DNA from: an uncultured Spirochaetia bacterium
GTDB lineage: Bacteria; Spirochaetota; Spirochaetia; SZUA-6; Bin103
Direction: 5' to 3'
Assembly: GCA_958296075.1 (NCBI GenBank)
Contig: CATQHW010000002.1
Coordinates: 682,001 to 746,000 of the forward strand
Length of the DNA: 64,000 bases
This document shows positions 9,065-17,593 of this stretch, piece by piece. The notes beneath the pieces were generated by a model. The model was given only the letters and a program-made list of their open reading frames with translations, was not told the origin of the DNA and searched no databases. A program made the position numbers and the translations under genes. The first letter of the stretch is position 1. The number at the start of each line of letters is the position of its first letter.

Positions 9065-11035
9065 TTACTTGACCTTGGCGCCGCTGGCGGTGTCGCGCGG
9101 TACCTCCAGCAGGGCCAGGTTGCCGTCGTCGTCCTCGGCGGCGAGCAGCATGCCCTGCGACACGATGCCGCGCAGCTTGGCCGGCTTCAGGTTGGCGACC
9201 ACGATGATCTTGCGGCCCACCATCTGCTCCGCCTCGTACCAGGCGGCGATGCCGGCCACCACGGTGCGCTCCTCGTCGCCGATGCGGATGCCGAGCTGCA
9301 GCAGGCGGTCGGTCTTCGGCACCCGTTCGGCGGTCAGGACCTCGGCCACGCGCAGGTCGACGCGGCCGAACTCGTCGAAGGTGATCAGGTTGTCGTCGTT
9401 CACCGCAGGCTCCTCGTGCATCGGTTTGGGGGGTATCGATTGCGGGGGCTCGGCGGGCTTCGGCTCGGAGCGTTGCGCCGCCGGTTTCGCATTCCGGGGC
9501 CGGCCGCCGACGTCGATCCGGGGGAACAGCGCCGGCGGGTTGGCGGCGACCCGGGTGCCGGGCGGCGTGAGCCCCCAGCGCGCTCCGTCACGAACGCTCT
9601 GCGGCTGCAGGCCCAGAGCCGACAGCAGCGCCGCCGTCTTGACCGGCATGGCCGGCTCCAGCAGCACCGCGGCGATGCGCAGCCCCTCCACCGCGGTGTA
9701 GAGCACCGTCTCCAGACGTTCGCGCGCCTGCGGGTCCTTGGCCAGCGCCCACGGCTGCTGATCGTTGAAGTAACGGTTCAACCGGCGCACGAACTGCATG
9801 ATCTCCTCCAGGGCGCCGTTCAGGCGCATCCTGGCGATGGACGAGCGCACCGCACCGGCAAGGCCGCCGGCGTGCTGTTGCACCTCGCGTTCGGCCGGCC
9901 CCGGCCGCTGCGCGCCGATGGCGCCGCCCAGGTGGCGGTTGACCAGCGTCAGAGACCGCGACACCAAGTTGCCCAGATCGTTGGCCAGGTCGGCGTTGTA
10001 GCGCTCCACCAAGCCGGCCTCTCCGGCGCTGCCGTCGTTGCCGTACGGGAAGATGCGCAGCAGGTAGTAGCGGACGGCGTCGGTGCCGTAGCGGTGGGCG
10101 AGCTCGAACGGGTCCAGCACGTTGTCGAGGGACTTGCTCATCTTGCGTCCGTCGGACCCGGACAGGTAGCCGCCGACCAGGATGCGCTGCGGCAGCGGCA
10201 GGCCGGCCGACCTGAGCATGGTCGGCCAGAACATGGCGTGCTGCCGGAGGATGTCCTTGCCGATCAGGTGCCAGGTGCGCGGCCAGAACGTGTGGTAGCG
10301 AGGATCGTCCGGGTAGCCGAGCGCGGAGACGTAGTTGATCAGCGCGTCGCACCAGACGTAGGCGACGTGCGAATCGTCCCACGGCAGGCCGATGCCCCAC
10401 GGCAGCCGGTCACGCGGACGCGAGATCGACAGGTCGCCCACCGGCTCGCGCAGCAGGCCCAGCATCTCCGATCGGTATCCGGCCGGATGGATCCAGCCGG
10501 GGTTGGCCTCCAGGAACTCCCGCAGCCACTCGCGGTATTTCTCCATGCGGAAGAACCAGTTGGCCTCGCGGCGCAGGACCGGCGGGTCGCGGTCCTCCGG
10601 CAGCTTGCCGTCGACCAGCTCGTCCTCGCCCACGTAGCGCTCCTGGCCGACCGAGTACAACCCTTCGTACTCGCCGAAGTACACGTCGCCGGCGTCGTAG
10701 ATGCGCTGCAGGATCGCGCGCACCACGCGCTTGTGGCGCTCTTCGGTGGTGCGGATGAAGTCGTCCTGGGAGATGTCGAGCGCCTGCCAGGCGTCGCGGA
10801 AGCGGCCGCTGACCCGGTCGACGAACGCCTGCGTGTCCTCGCCGGCTCCGGCGGCGGCGTTGTTGACCTTCTCACCGTGCTCGTCGGTGCCGGTGAGGAA
10901 CCAAGTGTCGTGGCCGTCCGAGCGGTGCCAGCGCGCCAGGAAGTCGGTGGTCACGGTGGTGTAGGCGTGACCGACGTGCGGCTGGTCGTTCACGTAGTAG
11001 ATGGGGGTGGTGACGTAGCAGGGGGCTTTGGACAT
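9065..11035 (-). CDS. metG: Methionine--tRNA ligase with C-terminal Trbp111-like tRNA-binding domain
   Basis: 656 aa from the ATG at 11035. Class I synthetase: HIGH-type motif as HVGH (YYVNDQPHVGHAYTTV), KMSKS motif intact (SGSDGRKMSKSLDNVLDPFEL), catalytic TGTDEHGEKV, and the anticodon-binding helical domain (YFNDQQPWALAKDP). A Pro/Lys-rich linker leads to a C-terminal OB-fold (FGRVDLRVAEVLTAE ... GMLLAAED) that dimerises and binds tRNA. The zinc-knuckle cysteines of some MetRS proteins are absent (YSVGQERYVGEDELVDGK), as in the zinc-free subtype. It sits upstream of the sugar oxidoreductase operon in the same direction. Confidence 0.95.
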   Translation of the reverse strand: MSKAPCYVTTPIYYVNDQPHVGHAYTTVTTDFLARWHRSDGHDTWFLTGTDEHGEKVNNAAAGAGEDTQAFVDRVSGRFRDAWQALDISQDDFIRTTEERHKRVVRAILQRIYDAGDVYFGEYEGLYSVGQERYVGEDELVDGKLPEDRDPPVLRREANWFFRMEKYREWLREFLEANPGWIHPAGYRSEMLGLLREPVGDLSISRPRDRLPWGIGLPWDDSHVAYVWCDALINYVSALGYPDDPRYHTFWPRTWHLIGKDILRQHAMFWPTMLRSAGLPLPQRILVGGYLSGSDGRKMSKSLDNVLDPFELAHRYGTDAVRYYLLRIFPYGNDGSAGEAGLVERYNADLANDLGNLVSRSLTLVNRHLGGAIGAQRPGPAEREVQQHAGGLAGAVRSSIARMRLNGALEEIMQFVRRLNRYFNDQQPWALAKDPQARERLETVLYTAVEGLRIAAVLLEPAMPVKTAALLSALGLQPQSVRDGARWGLTPPGTRVAANPPALFPRIDVGGRPRNAKPAAQRSEPKPAEPPQSIPPKPMHEEPAVNDDNLITFDEFGRVDLRVAEVLTAERVPKTDRLLQLGIRIGDEERTVVAGIAAWYEAEQMVGRKIIVVANLKPAKLRGIVSQGMLLAAEDDDGNLALLEVPRDTASGAKVK

Positions 11036-11435
11036 GGCGGCTCGACGGACCCGCGGCAGCGGGCGCGTATCCTGCCAGACGCGGGGGATCGGCGCAACGT
11101 CCGGCGGGTGCCGCCTGGGGTGTGACGCTGCGGCCGGGTGGGCATCGGCCGTCACTCGACGGACCAGACGCCCACGGATGAACCGTCCGTGCGCCAACAG
11201 AGTCGTTCAGACAACTCCTGCCTGACAGACGCGGAGTTGGTCGGGATGATCGAGCAGTTGGTCGTGGTCGGCCAGCGACCCGGCGCGGATGCTGACCTGC
11301 GGCAGCGCCGCCGCAGCGGCGGGCCTGAAGCGCTGCCCGTGAACGGCCGTCAGCGCAGCGGCCGCACCGGTACCGACACTCCGGCACGCGCGGTCCGCAA
11401 CGGCGTCACCACGGAGGTTATCGTCCCCCTTCAGT
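11036..11435. other. Intergenic, no gene supported
   Basis: About 400 bases between the small-ORF region and metG. Short ORFs occur on both strands (for example a 77-codon minus-strand ORF ending at 11207), but none shows a recognisable motif, a membrane segment or a ribosome-binding site. The metG promoter should lie at the low-coordinate side of this stretch. No clear -35/-10 pair was identified. Confidence 0.5.
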
Positions 11436-11479
11436 ATCATGCGGACTACCCGATCACATCATGCGGACTACCCGATCAC
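11436..11479. repeat. Two exact tandem copies of a 22-bp unit
   Basis: Positions 11436-11457 and 11458-11479 are identical 22-mers beginning ATCATGCGGACTACC. They lie just past the 99-aa gene and contain the stop of the possible 25-codon ORF. Role unknown; it could be replication slippage or a binding site. Confidence 0.8.
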
Positions 11480-11545
11480 GACCGAGACCAGCGCACCGCC
11501 TACGACGGCGCCAACAAGGATCGTTTCAACATGCGTTCGTCCCAC
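11468..11545 (-). CDS. Possible 25-aa hydrophobic mini-protein
   Basis: A GTG at 11545, one base after the stop of the 99-aa gene, opens a 25-codon frame ending in a strongly hydrophobic stretch (ILVGAVVGGALVSVVIG) that could be a single membrane helix. Support is positional (tight coupling) and compositional only, with a weak ribosome-binding sequence. It may be a chance frame. Confidence 0.25.
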   Translation of the reverse strand: MGRTHVETILVGAVVGGALVSVVIG

Positions 11546-11546
11546 C

Positions 11547-11846
11547 TCAACCGCCCGGCGCGGCCGCGCCCACGGGGGCAGGCGCACGGGCCGGGGCCGG
11601 CGGTTCAACGGGCGCGGCCGGCCGCACCGGGGCCAGCGCATCAAGCCGCGCCTCGATGCGCGTCAGCGATTCCATCCGCCCCTCGATGCGTGCCGCGCGC
11701 TCACCAACTCCGTGCAGATCGCGCCGCATTTCCGCCACGTCGCCGCGCAGCGTCTTCACGTCGCCGCTCAGCGTCCGCAACAGCGGTACAACCACCGCCA
11801 GCAGCGCCACCCCGACGCCAACGATCGCGATTGCCTCCGCACTCAT
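11547..11846 (-). CDS. Small membrane-anchored coiled-coil protein (99 aa)
   Basis: Unrecognised. An N-terminal hydrophobic helix (about residues 4-25, AIAIVGVGVALLAVVVPLL) is followed by a heptad-like charged stretch (GDVKTLRGDVAEMRRDLHGVG, roughly 28-70) predicted to form a coiled coil, then an Ala/Pro-rich tail. The design resembles small inner-membrane tethers or holin-adjacent proteins, but no family is assigned. It lies at the left edge of the mobile island, only 36 bases from the IS21 end fragment. A possible 25-aa hydrophobic ORF follows one base after its stop. Confidence 0.6.
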   Translation of the reverse strand: MSAEAIAIVGVGVALLAVVVPLLRTLSGDVKTLRGDVAEMRRDLHGVGERAARIEGRMESLTRIEARLDALAPVRPAAPVEPPAPARAPAPVGAAAPGG

Positions 11847-11882
11847 GCCCCCACATCCACCCGGCCACGGTACCGCATCCGG

Positions 11883-11905
11883 TGTCCAGCGACAATCAAG
11901 ATGAG
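11883..11905 (+). mobile_element. IS21-family terminal fragment (23 bp)
   Basis: Identical over 23 bp to the start of the IS21 copy at 20285-20307 (begins TGTCCAGCGACAATCAAG). It is directly joined at 11906 to the IS3-family remnant, so everything between the IS21 tip and the IS3 insertion seen in the right-hand copy is missing here. Confidence 0.8.
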
Positions 11906-12535
11906 TGGAGTTGTCCCGGTTTGGTGGACAGGTAATCGCTGCGGTTTGATACCTCGGTGAGAGGGAACCTTCCTCCCGGCGTAGCCCGGCAGGTCAAGCT
12001 CCCTCGACGCGCTTGCGGCTGGCTGGTGACCGCTGTCGTTCCAACAGAGTGCGGCTGACGAACGCGACGGTACGTCAACGGCAACCGTGCTCGCGTTCGC
12101 TCGTCGTCCCGGAGACGGCCGATCGGCCGAACCCCGGGGTCGGCGCACCGGTCCGGGCACGACCGCCGAGCAGACCGCAGGAGTCCTGCGGCCAGCCGAC
12201 ACTCGGTCATGAGCCGCCATCCCGCAAGGCCGCAGCGGGCTGCGGTGAGGCTCATTCCGGCCGGTTTCGGCGGCCCGGATCACCACCACGGCGGGCTCAT
12301 GCCCCCGCCCCGCACTGCGCGACCTCGAAGGCGACCGGCCAAGTAGCCCAGCGCCAAATGTCTCCTGCGTCGGTTGGAGAAGCCTTCGATGAACTCGAAC
12401 ACCGCCAGCCGCGCCTCAGCGTGGCCGCGAAAGCGGTGACGATGCAGCAACTCGCACTCCAGGGTCACGAAGAAGCTCTCGCACAGCGCGTTGTCGTAGG
12501 CGTCGCCCACCGCGCCGGTCGTACGGTCGCACGTC
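11906..12535 (-). mobile_element. IS3-family insertion sequence remnant, left copy
   Basis: Begins with an IS-end-like sequence (TGGAGTTGTCCCGGTTTGG) and shares about 560 bp of near-identical sequence with 21534-22088, with small indels and substitutions. It contains the 3' part of a transposase orfB on the minus strand plus the element's trailing non-coding region. The 5' part of the element is missing and replaced by an HTH/ImmA gene fragment. Confidence 0.82.
12280..12535 (-). pseudogene. IS3-family transposase (OrfB) C-terminal fragment
   Basis: The open frame reads GDAYDNALCESFFVTLECE, then HRHRFRGHAEARLAVFEFIEGF and RRRHLALGYL, which is the conserved C-terminal end of IS3-group integrase-like OrfB including the catalytic glutamate region (NALCESF). 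Only about 80 residues remain of a protein normally near 280 aa, so it is inactive. Confidence 0.85.
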
Positions 12536-12539
12536 AGCC

Positions 12540-12830
12540 TCCTGGCACCGCTTCATCGTTCCTCGCTCCATCGAGGAACACGTCCCTCTTGCTGTGCAGG
12601 AGAAGGTGCGCAGCCTCATGGAAGAGACTGAACCAGAGGTGATCGTCGGTCCCTCGCGGCTTCAGCGTCGGCGGCGCGGGTCCGGTGCAGCCGGTAGTCC
12701 TTCTCGATGCCGAGCCAGACGTCGGCATCGACGCCAAGCACCTTCTCGACTCGATCGCGGTCGTCGGCTATGTCAATCACCCAGTGCAGCCCACTCTCGG
12801 CCGCCGAGTGACTGCGCACTGCCTTGCCGA
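12540..12830 (-). pseudogene. HTH/HigA-like gene with ImmA/IrrE peptidase motif, frameshifted remnant
   Basis: Minus-strand frames together encode an antitoxin-like tail (RVEKVLGVDADVWLGIEKDYRLHRTRA). After a one-base frame change near 12660 comes TDDHLWFSLFHEAAHLLLHSK with the HExxH zinc-peptidase motif of the ImmA/IrrE family. Proteins joining an XRE-type domain to ImmA are found in toxin-antitoxin and phage-response loci. The N-terminal helix-turn-helix is missing, the frame is broken, and the 3' end runs into the IS3 remnant, so it is dead. Its DNA also provides the last residues of the neighbouring STAND frame. Confidence 0.65.
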
Positions 12831-15800
12831 TCTGTTACGCAAGAACCACTCCTTCGGTATATCTGCTCCAAACAGCCTACGCTCACGAAGCCTTTTCCAC
12901 TTGTTCAATCTACGATTCAGCGCATATCGAAGATTCGGAAAAAATCGCCTCATAGGTTCGTTCCGATCTACATATTCAGAAGCCCAGAGATCGTAACGTC
13001 CATCAACGATCTTCAAAAATAACACCGAAAACCGCCAGAATTCTATGCGATCTTTCGCCCTACACATTTCGCCGTACCAATGTCGCGCCCAAGTGTTGCG
13101 CTCATACGCATATCTCGCAGCGTTACAAGCTTCTCCAACGAATCCCTCAACATTTCGATACCTGTCGAGAACATCGTCGCTGAATTCACTCCTATCTGAA
13201 AAACCCGCAACCATCAACGCGCGCGCCTTCTCTAACGGTTCCTCCATATCTAGCTTTCTCTCAATATAGTTCTGAACCAAATCTATCTTTCCATTCAGAT
13301 GTGCAGCAAGGACCTCCTGGGAAATCTGGTAATCATCCAACGCATCATCTAATCGGAGAATCCTCAATGTATTCAGCGCCTCAACATCAGCACATCTCCA
13401 AATGGAAAGCGCATCGATAGAGACACGAGCGTGTCCATACCATACACGTACCATCGGCTTGCAGTGCTTCACCCGATTGAACAGCGCAACTGCCTTGTCC
13501 GCACAGCGACAGCTTAGGGAATATCCGAGTAACAGCACGAGATTATATAAGACTCGTAATTGCGAATCCGACAAATTGATAAATAAATTATACCAACTGG
13601 AAGACCTATGGTAATCTGCCTCCACGATCGCACGAAACTCATCGAAATCGAAATAATCAAGAATCACGTAACAATTCTTTGTGCGGACCCGACGTTCAAA
13701 ACATTCGAATTCCATTCGTATGTTTTCCCAACGTCTATGGAACTCCTCATCGCTAACCGAAAATCTCTGTAAAGCGTCTTCGTTCCGCTCGAAGACAGCG
13801 TCCGCTGAAAGACCTGCGCTACATCTCAGCCGGTCCCCGTGTCTCACATCGATCTCGATATCGCGGTCGAAATCTACTTTGAGCGTCGATGCGTCGCGAA
13901 TCGATGAGTCAATAAGTCGGGAAATATCGCCGACCTGATTGGGGCTCCACTGTATGGCCGCAGGGCCATAGTAACGCGTACTCATACGGCAAAGGGCATC
14001 CTTATGACCTACAAGCTCTCTCTGAACCGCCGACAGCAATACCTGCGAGCCATAGCAATCATCGTCATACCTGGTTCCAGTTGCGGACCATTCGCTACAA
14101 GCTACCTTACGTAGAAGATCGACATCATCAAGTCGTGCGACTACACCCATCGCTTGCGCCCGCACTCGATCCGACGTACTCACCAGAAGCCGCGTGACCA
14201 CCGCTCGTGCCTCCGGTGTGATCGGCGTCCCCGTCGAACTTCCAACTACAAGGGTTGCGAACTGAGCGACTTCATTGTCGGTGCGATATGCTTCTTCCAA
14301 ACAACCGCCAAAAGTGTCGCCGTCGACTGCGCATAGATTGTCTATCAGGTCTAGAATTGGCTCCGTACCGGCTTTCGTCAATGCGTCGATCTGTTCTGAC
14401 CCGTCTAAGAACGGCAATGCTAGAAGGAGGCATTCCTGATCCGAGATCCATCGATCGCTCTCCTTCTTATGTGTAACGCCGCTACCGCCGCCAATTCTAA
14501 GTAGAAGGCTACGGACGTGGTTGCACTTCAACAATGCATTGTGACTACGTAGTGCATGCAAGTCATGGACACGTCGATCAACAATCGCAATGATCGCCCT
14601 TGCATAGTCCAAATGCTTAACAACGGCCGTCTGTTTTTCAAATCGAGCCATCGCCGGACGTGCCTCATCGAAGACAATATTACGGTGACTAGGTTTCTTT
14701 TCTGTGCCAATATTATCAAAGCATATTGCCTTATAATTCTTCACCGCTACCTTAATATTGTCCGGCACAAACGACGACGGATCACAAGGGTCGGCGGCAC
14801 AGTACTCTTCGACAAGTCGCCAAGTCCCACTCTTACTACCTCCGAGTTGCTCCGCCAGTCTGGACGCCTCCATAGCGTCGTCCGCATGGCCGGTCGCGCG
14901 AAGAACGTGAACAAGCGCCCATCTTCCGCTTTTCGACACGTTGTCTGATCTAAGAACTTCCACTTCCCGTAGTAAGGCAAGGCGGGCTTCGGACCAATCT
15001 ACAGTATTGAACCGAATGAGGTGCACTAGCTGACTGAAGTAGTAGTATTGGTTCGACATCACCATCGCAAAGACGCGGCGAACAAGCGCCTTAGCAGCCG
15101 GCGCTCTCGGCTTACTTGCTAATAGAGCGAACCCCAACTGGTGCAGAGCGTCTAGGTCCGTCTCTAGTTCCGACAGGTCGTCGAAGATTCGCTTCTCTGG
15201 CGTCGAAAGAGCACTAACCAATTCTCGGAGCTTAGTACGGTTCTCGCACATCTCCTGTTCAGATACAACAGCCCGCCTAGGGCGGCCGCCGGGACCGATA
15301 TAGTAATAATTCAACCATGATTGAACGTAGTCACGCACATCGGGCCATGCTGAGTCGCTCTCGCTGATAGCAATCCGCAGTGCCTCCATAATCAGGTCAA
15401 AGTTGGTTGGCGTGGCATCTTTCAGACAAATGTTGTAAGCTGCCTTTGTGAACATCCTGGTTCTACGAGTGGCAAGATCGACAAGTGGGCGGAAATAGTC
15501 GCTACGCAAATTCTGTAGCTCACCGAACTCCTCGATAAGCGCAACTACCAATTCGCCGGGATAACTATTATCAACACACGTCACTGTCATCGCTGCGAAA
15601 AGCACATCTGAGGTAACATCTAAGGATGCTATTGGATCGACGATCGTCTTGAGAGCCTCGCTTGGGTCTCGTCCGTTCCGACGAGCGCGACGCATACGAT
15701 CAATAGCAAGAAAAGCCAACGCGAGTGGCAAACAGTCATCGGTCAGTTCGTAGCGACTAGGATCGTCTTCGATGATCTTGAAGAAGCGTCCCTCGACAAC

Positions 15801-17327
15801 TGCCTCAACCCTTCCCTCGAAAACGGCTAGATCGTCGCTGCTACGTTGAACGCGGGACAATACCTCCTCGGCATGACACCTGATGATCCGAATGATTTGA
15901 TCGACCGATCGCGGTGAAGGAGAATCCATCTCGCTTGCTCGGATGTGCTCGAACAAAAGGCGATTCACATCGAGATCGTGCAGACTGGAAATGCCAACAC
16001 GCTCCCACATCTGAATGGCGATTCCGAGAATACGAGGATTGCGTAGCGCTGACGCAACCTTCGGCAAGAGATTAGTGGCGGTGATATTCTGGCGTGCTAG
16101 TATTACATCGCGCTCCTCGTCGGTCCAATCCGGAATCATTATCTTATTGCACGGATAGTCAAGCCGACGAACAACATCGTTTTGGTAATATGAGGTCCTC
16201 ACCGTGACTATCAATTGACCGCCTATATCATGTAGCGCGTCGGCAAATTTCGCCAGTATGCGTCCCCAATCCTTCTCTGGTCGTTGATTGATTCCATCAA
16301 CCACCACTACAAACCGAATGTCAGAGTTGGGCTGCTGCGCCCATCTAGCAAGGATTCTGCTCCATCTGCCCTTCAAGTGTTCGTGGCTTTGATCCTCGGC
16401 GCTCTGGGCTATCAATGCGGTGATCAACGTATCATCAACGTCCAGTTCGTCCGCAGTGCCAGTGACCACGTTTGGCGAGATCATCAACATCAGCGGCTTC
16501 GTCTCTTCACAAAGCCAGCTTTGAGCAACAATCCAGGACTTACCGACCCCCTCGTTACCCGTAATGCAAAGAATAATACGCGCTCTTAAGGGGCCGCTAA
16601 GAAATTCTGCTACGTCAGGGATAAGAGTGGTTCTATCATAGGCCTTTCCGTCGGAAGTATCAGCCGGTGCGAGGGGATGCCCAAGACGCGACCTTGCCCG
16701 TTGCTTGTCCGAAAAAGCTTTCTCTAACCATCTTTTATTAGCACTTCTTGCTCTTCTTTCCAGGGGGATCGTAGGCCCGGTAAGAGTGCGCTTTATGTAT
16801 TCTTCCTGCGATGCAAATCGAGGATCTTGCGCTATGGTATTGAGGAATGAAGTCATTTCGTTAGCATTCATAAACTCCGCGACTACGTCCTTCGCCATAG
16901 CAAGCGCCGTTGCAAGAGGTGGCAATGGCGTTTGCGACCAATCGAGGATTAATGTAGAAACGTCATAGCGCTCGCTGAGTTTCCTGACTTTATCCACGGC
17001 TTGTTCACTGACCTGGGATGTCGCGCAGAACACCCAAAGATCTGTACTGCCTTCGCGAAGTAGGATATGTCCCATTTTGTTCATAACTTCTGCAGGAGGA
17101 ACCGGTTTCGTGTATAATTTGCATTCGAATCTGATGTGTTGGTCGCCGATGGTAGCCGCTCCATCGGAGCCGGATTGTGGTCCACTAGCCGCTAGTCGAA
17201 ACGGAAGGCCCGTGATATCGGACAGGACATTCGCGATTAGACCTTCGAATCCATCTTTTCCCGTGGGTCTCAAGTTCTTAGTTAGTAAGTTTCGCAGGTT
17301 GCAGAGTGCGTCAGAGGTTCCCGGCAT
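12777..17327 (-). CDS. Mrr-like nuclease / STAND NTPase defence protein (Avs-like), 1516 aa
   Basis: N-terminal PD-(D/E)XK nuclease of Mrr type: GFEGLI (E28), SGSDG (D55) and RFECK (E68, K70). A STAND P-loop NTPase follows: Walker A GNEGVGKS at 257-264 and Walker B VVVVDG (D344), then winged-helix and long helical-repeat regions to the C-terminus. This architecture matches antiviral STAND (Avs) proteins, particularly the Mrr-bearing Avs4 type, which detect a phage protein, oligomerise and degrade DNA; the specific class is inference. Base composition is about 50% GC against about 70% around it, so it was acquired recently. The last roughly 18 residues are encoded by GC-rich DNA of the HTH/ImmA remnant, suggesting the native 3' end was lost. 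It stands alone upstream of no partner and lies beside a XamI restriction-modification pair. Confidence 0.85.
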   Translation of the reverse strand: MPGTSDALCNLRNLLTKNLRPTGKDGFEGLIANVLSDITGLPFRLAASGPQSGSDGAATIGDQHIRFECKLYTKPVPPAEVMNKMGHILLREGSTDLWVFCATSQVSEQAVDKVRKLSERYDVSTLILDWSQTPLPPLATALAMAKDVVAEFMNANEMTSFLNTIAQDPRFASQEEYIKRTLTGPTIPLERRARSANKRWLEKAFSDKQRARSRLGHPLAPADTSDGKAYDRTTLIPDVAEFLSGPLRARIILCITGNEGVGKSWIVAQSWLCEETKPLMLMISPNVVTGTADELDVDDTLITALIAQSAEDQSHEHLKGRWSRILARWAQQPNSDIRFVVVVDGINQRPEKDWGRILAKFADALHDIGGQLIVTVRTSYYQNDVVRRLDYPCNKIMIPDWTDEERDVILARQNITATNLLPKVASALRNPRILGIAIQMWERVGISSLHDLDVNRLLFEHIRASEMDSPSPRSVDQIIRIIRCHAEEVLSRVQRSSDDLAVFEGRVEAVVEGRFFKIIEDDPSRYELTDDCLPLALAFLAIDRMRRARRNGRDPSEALKTIVDPIASLDVTSDVLFAAMTVTCVDNSYPGELVVALIEEFGELQNLRSDYFRPLVDLATRRTRMFTKAAYNICLKDATPTNFDLIMEALRIAISESDSAWPDVRDYVQSWLNYYYIGPGGRPRRAVVSEQEMCENRTKLRELVSALSTPEKRIFDDLSELETDLDALHQLGFALLASKPRAPAAKALVRRVFAMVMSNQYYYFSQLVHLIRFNTVDWSEARLALLREVEVLRSDNVSKSGRWALVHVLRATGHADDAMEASRLAEQLGGSKSGTWRLVEEYCAADPCDPSSFVPDNIKVAVKNYKAICFDNIGTEKKPSHRNIVFDEARPAMARFEKQTAVVKHLDYARAIIAIVDRRVHDLHALRSHNALLKCNHVRSLLLRIGGGSGVTHKKESDRWISDQECLLLALPFLDGSEQIDALTKAGTEPILDLIDNLCAVDGDTFGGCLEEAYRTDNEVAQFATLVVGSSTGTPITPEARAVVTRLLVSTSDRVRAQAMGVVARLDDVDLLRKVACSEWSATGTRYDDDCYGSQVLLSAVQRELVGHKDALCRMSTRYYGPAAIQWSPNQVGDISRLIDSSIRDASTLKVDFDRDIEIDVRHGDRLRCSAGLSADAVFERNEDALQRFSVSDEEFHRRWENIRMEFECFERRVRTKNCYVILDYFDFDEFRAIVEADYHRSSSWYNLFINLSDSQLRVLYNLVLLLGYSLSCRCADKAVALFNRVKHCKPMVRVWYGHARVSIDALSIWRCADVEALNTLRILRLDDALDDYQISQEVLAAHLNGKIDLVQNYIERKLDMEEPLEKARALMVAGFSDRSEFSDDVLDRYRNVEGFVGEACNAARYAYERNTWARHWYGEMCRAKDRIEFWRFSVLFLKIVDGRYDLWASEYVDRNEPMRRFFPNLRYALNRRLNKWKRLRERRLFGADIPKEWFLRNRSARQCAVTRRPRVGCTG

Positions 17328-17593
17328 ACATTATCTACCTTGATCGACCTAATCGGATGATTCGCATAGATGAACTCAGAGGTCAAACTGCCGTATTCCG
17401 TCCGTCCGTCGCGTCTGGGGCGCTCGCACGGCGACGGCGGGTCGTCCGACGGTGGCGTTACCAAGTCGTCCGGACGGCGCGGAGGGGCAGTAGAGACTGA
17501 CGACGCCGGCTGCATCTATTGTGGTGTCGATGACGGGAGCACGGAATCGAACGATGCTGAAGCGTAGGGGGACGGCGGGAAATCGTGCCACTG

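Noticed and set aside
7826..11125. A 1099-codon plus-strand open frame opposite metG and the sugar oxidoreductase genes
   Set aside because: The product is a His/Ala/Arg-rich antisense shadow without motifs; the minus strand encodes clear families with matching starts.
11207..11440. 77-codon minus-strand ORF
   Set aside because: No motif, no ribosome-binding site, starts inside the tandem repeat; likely chance.
17328..17593. Short frames between the STAND gene and the methyltransferase
   Set aside because: All are short, motif-free and mutually overlapping; treated as intergenic.
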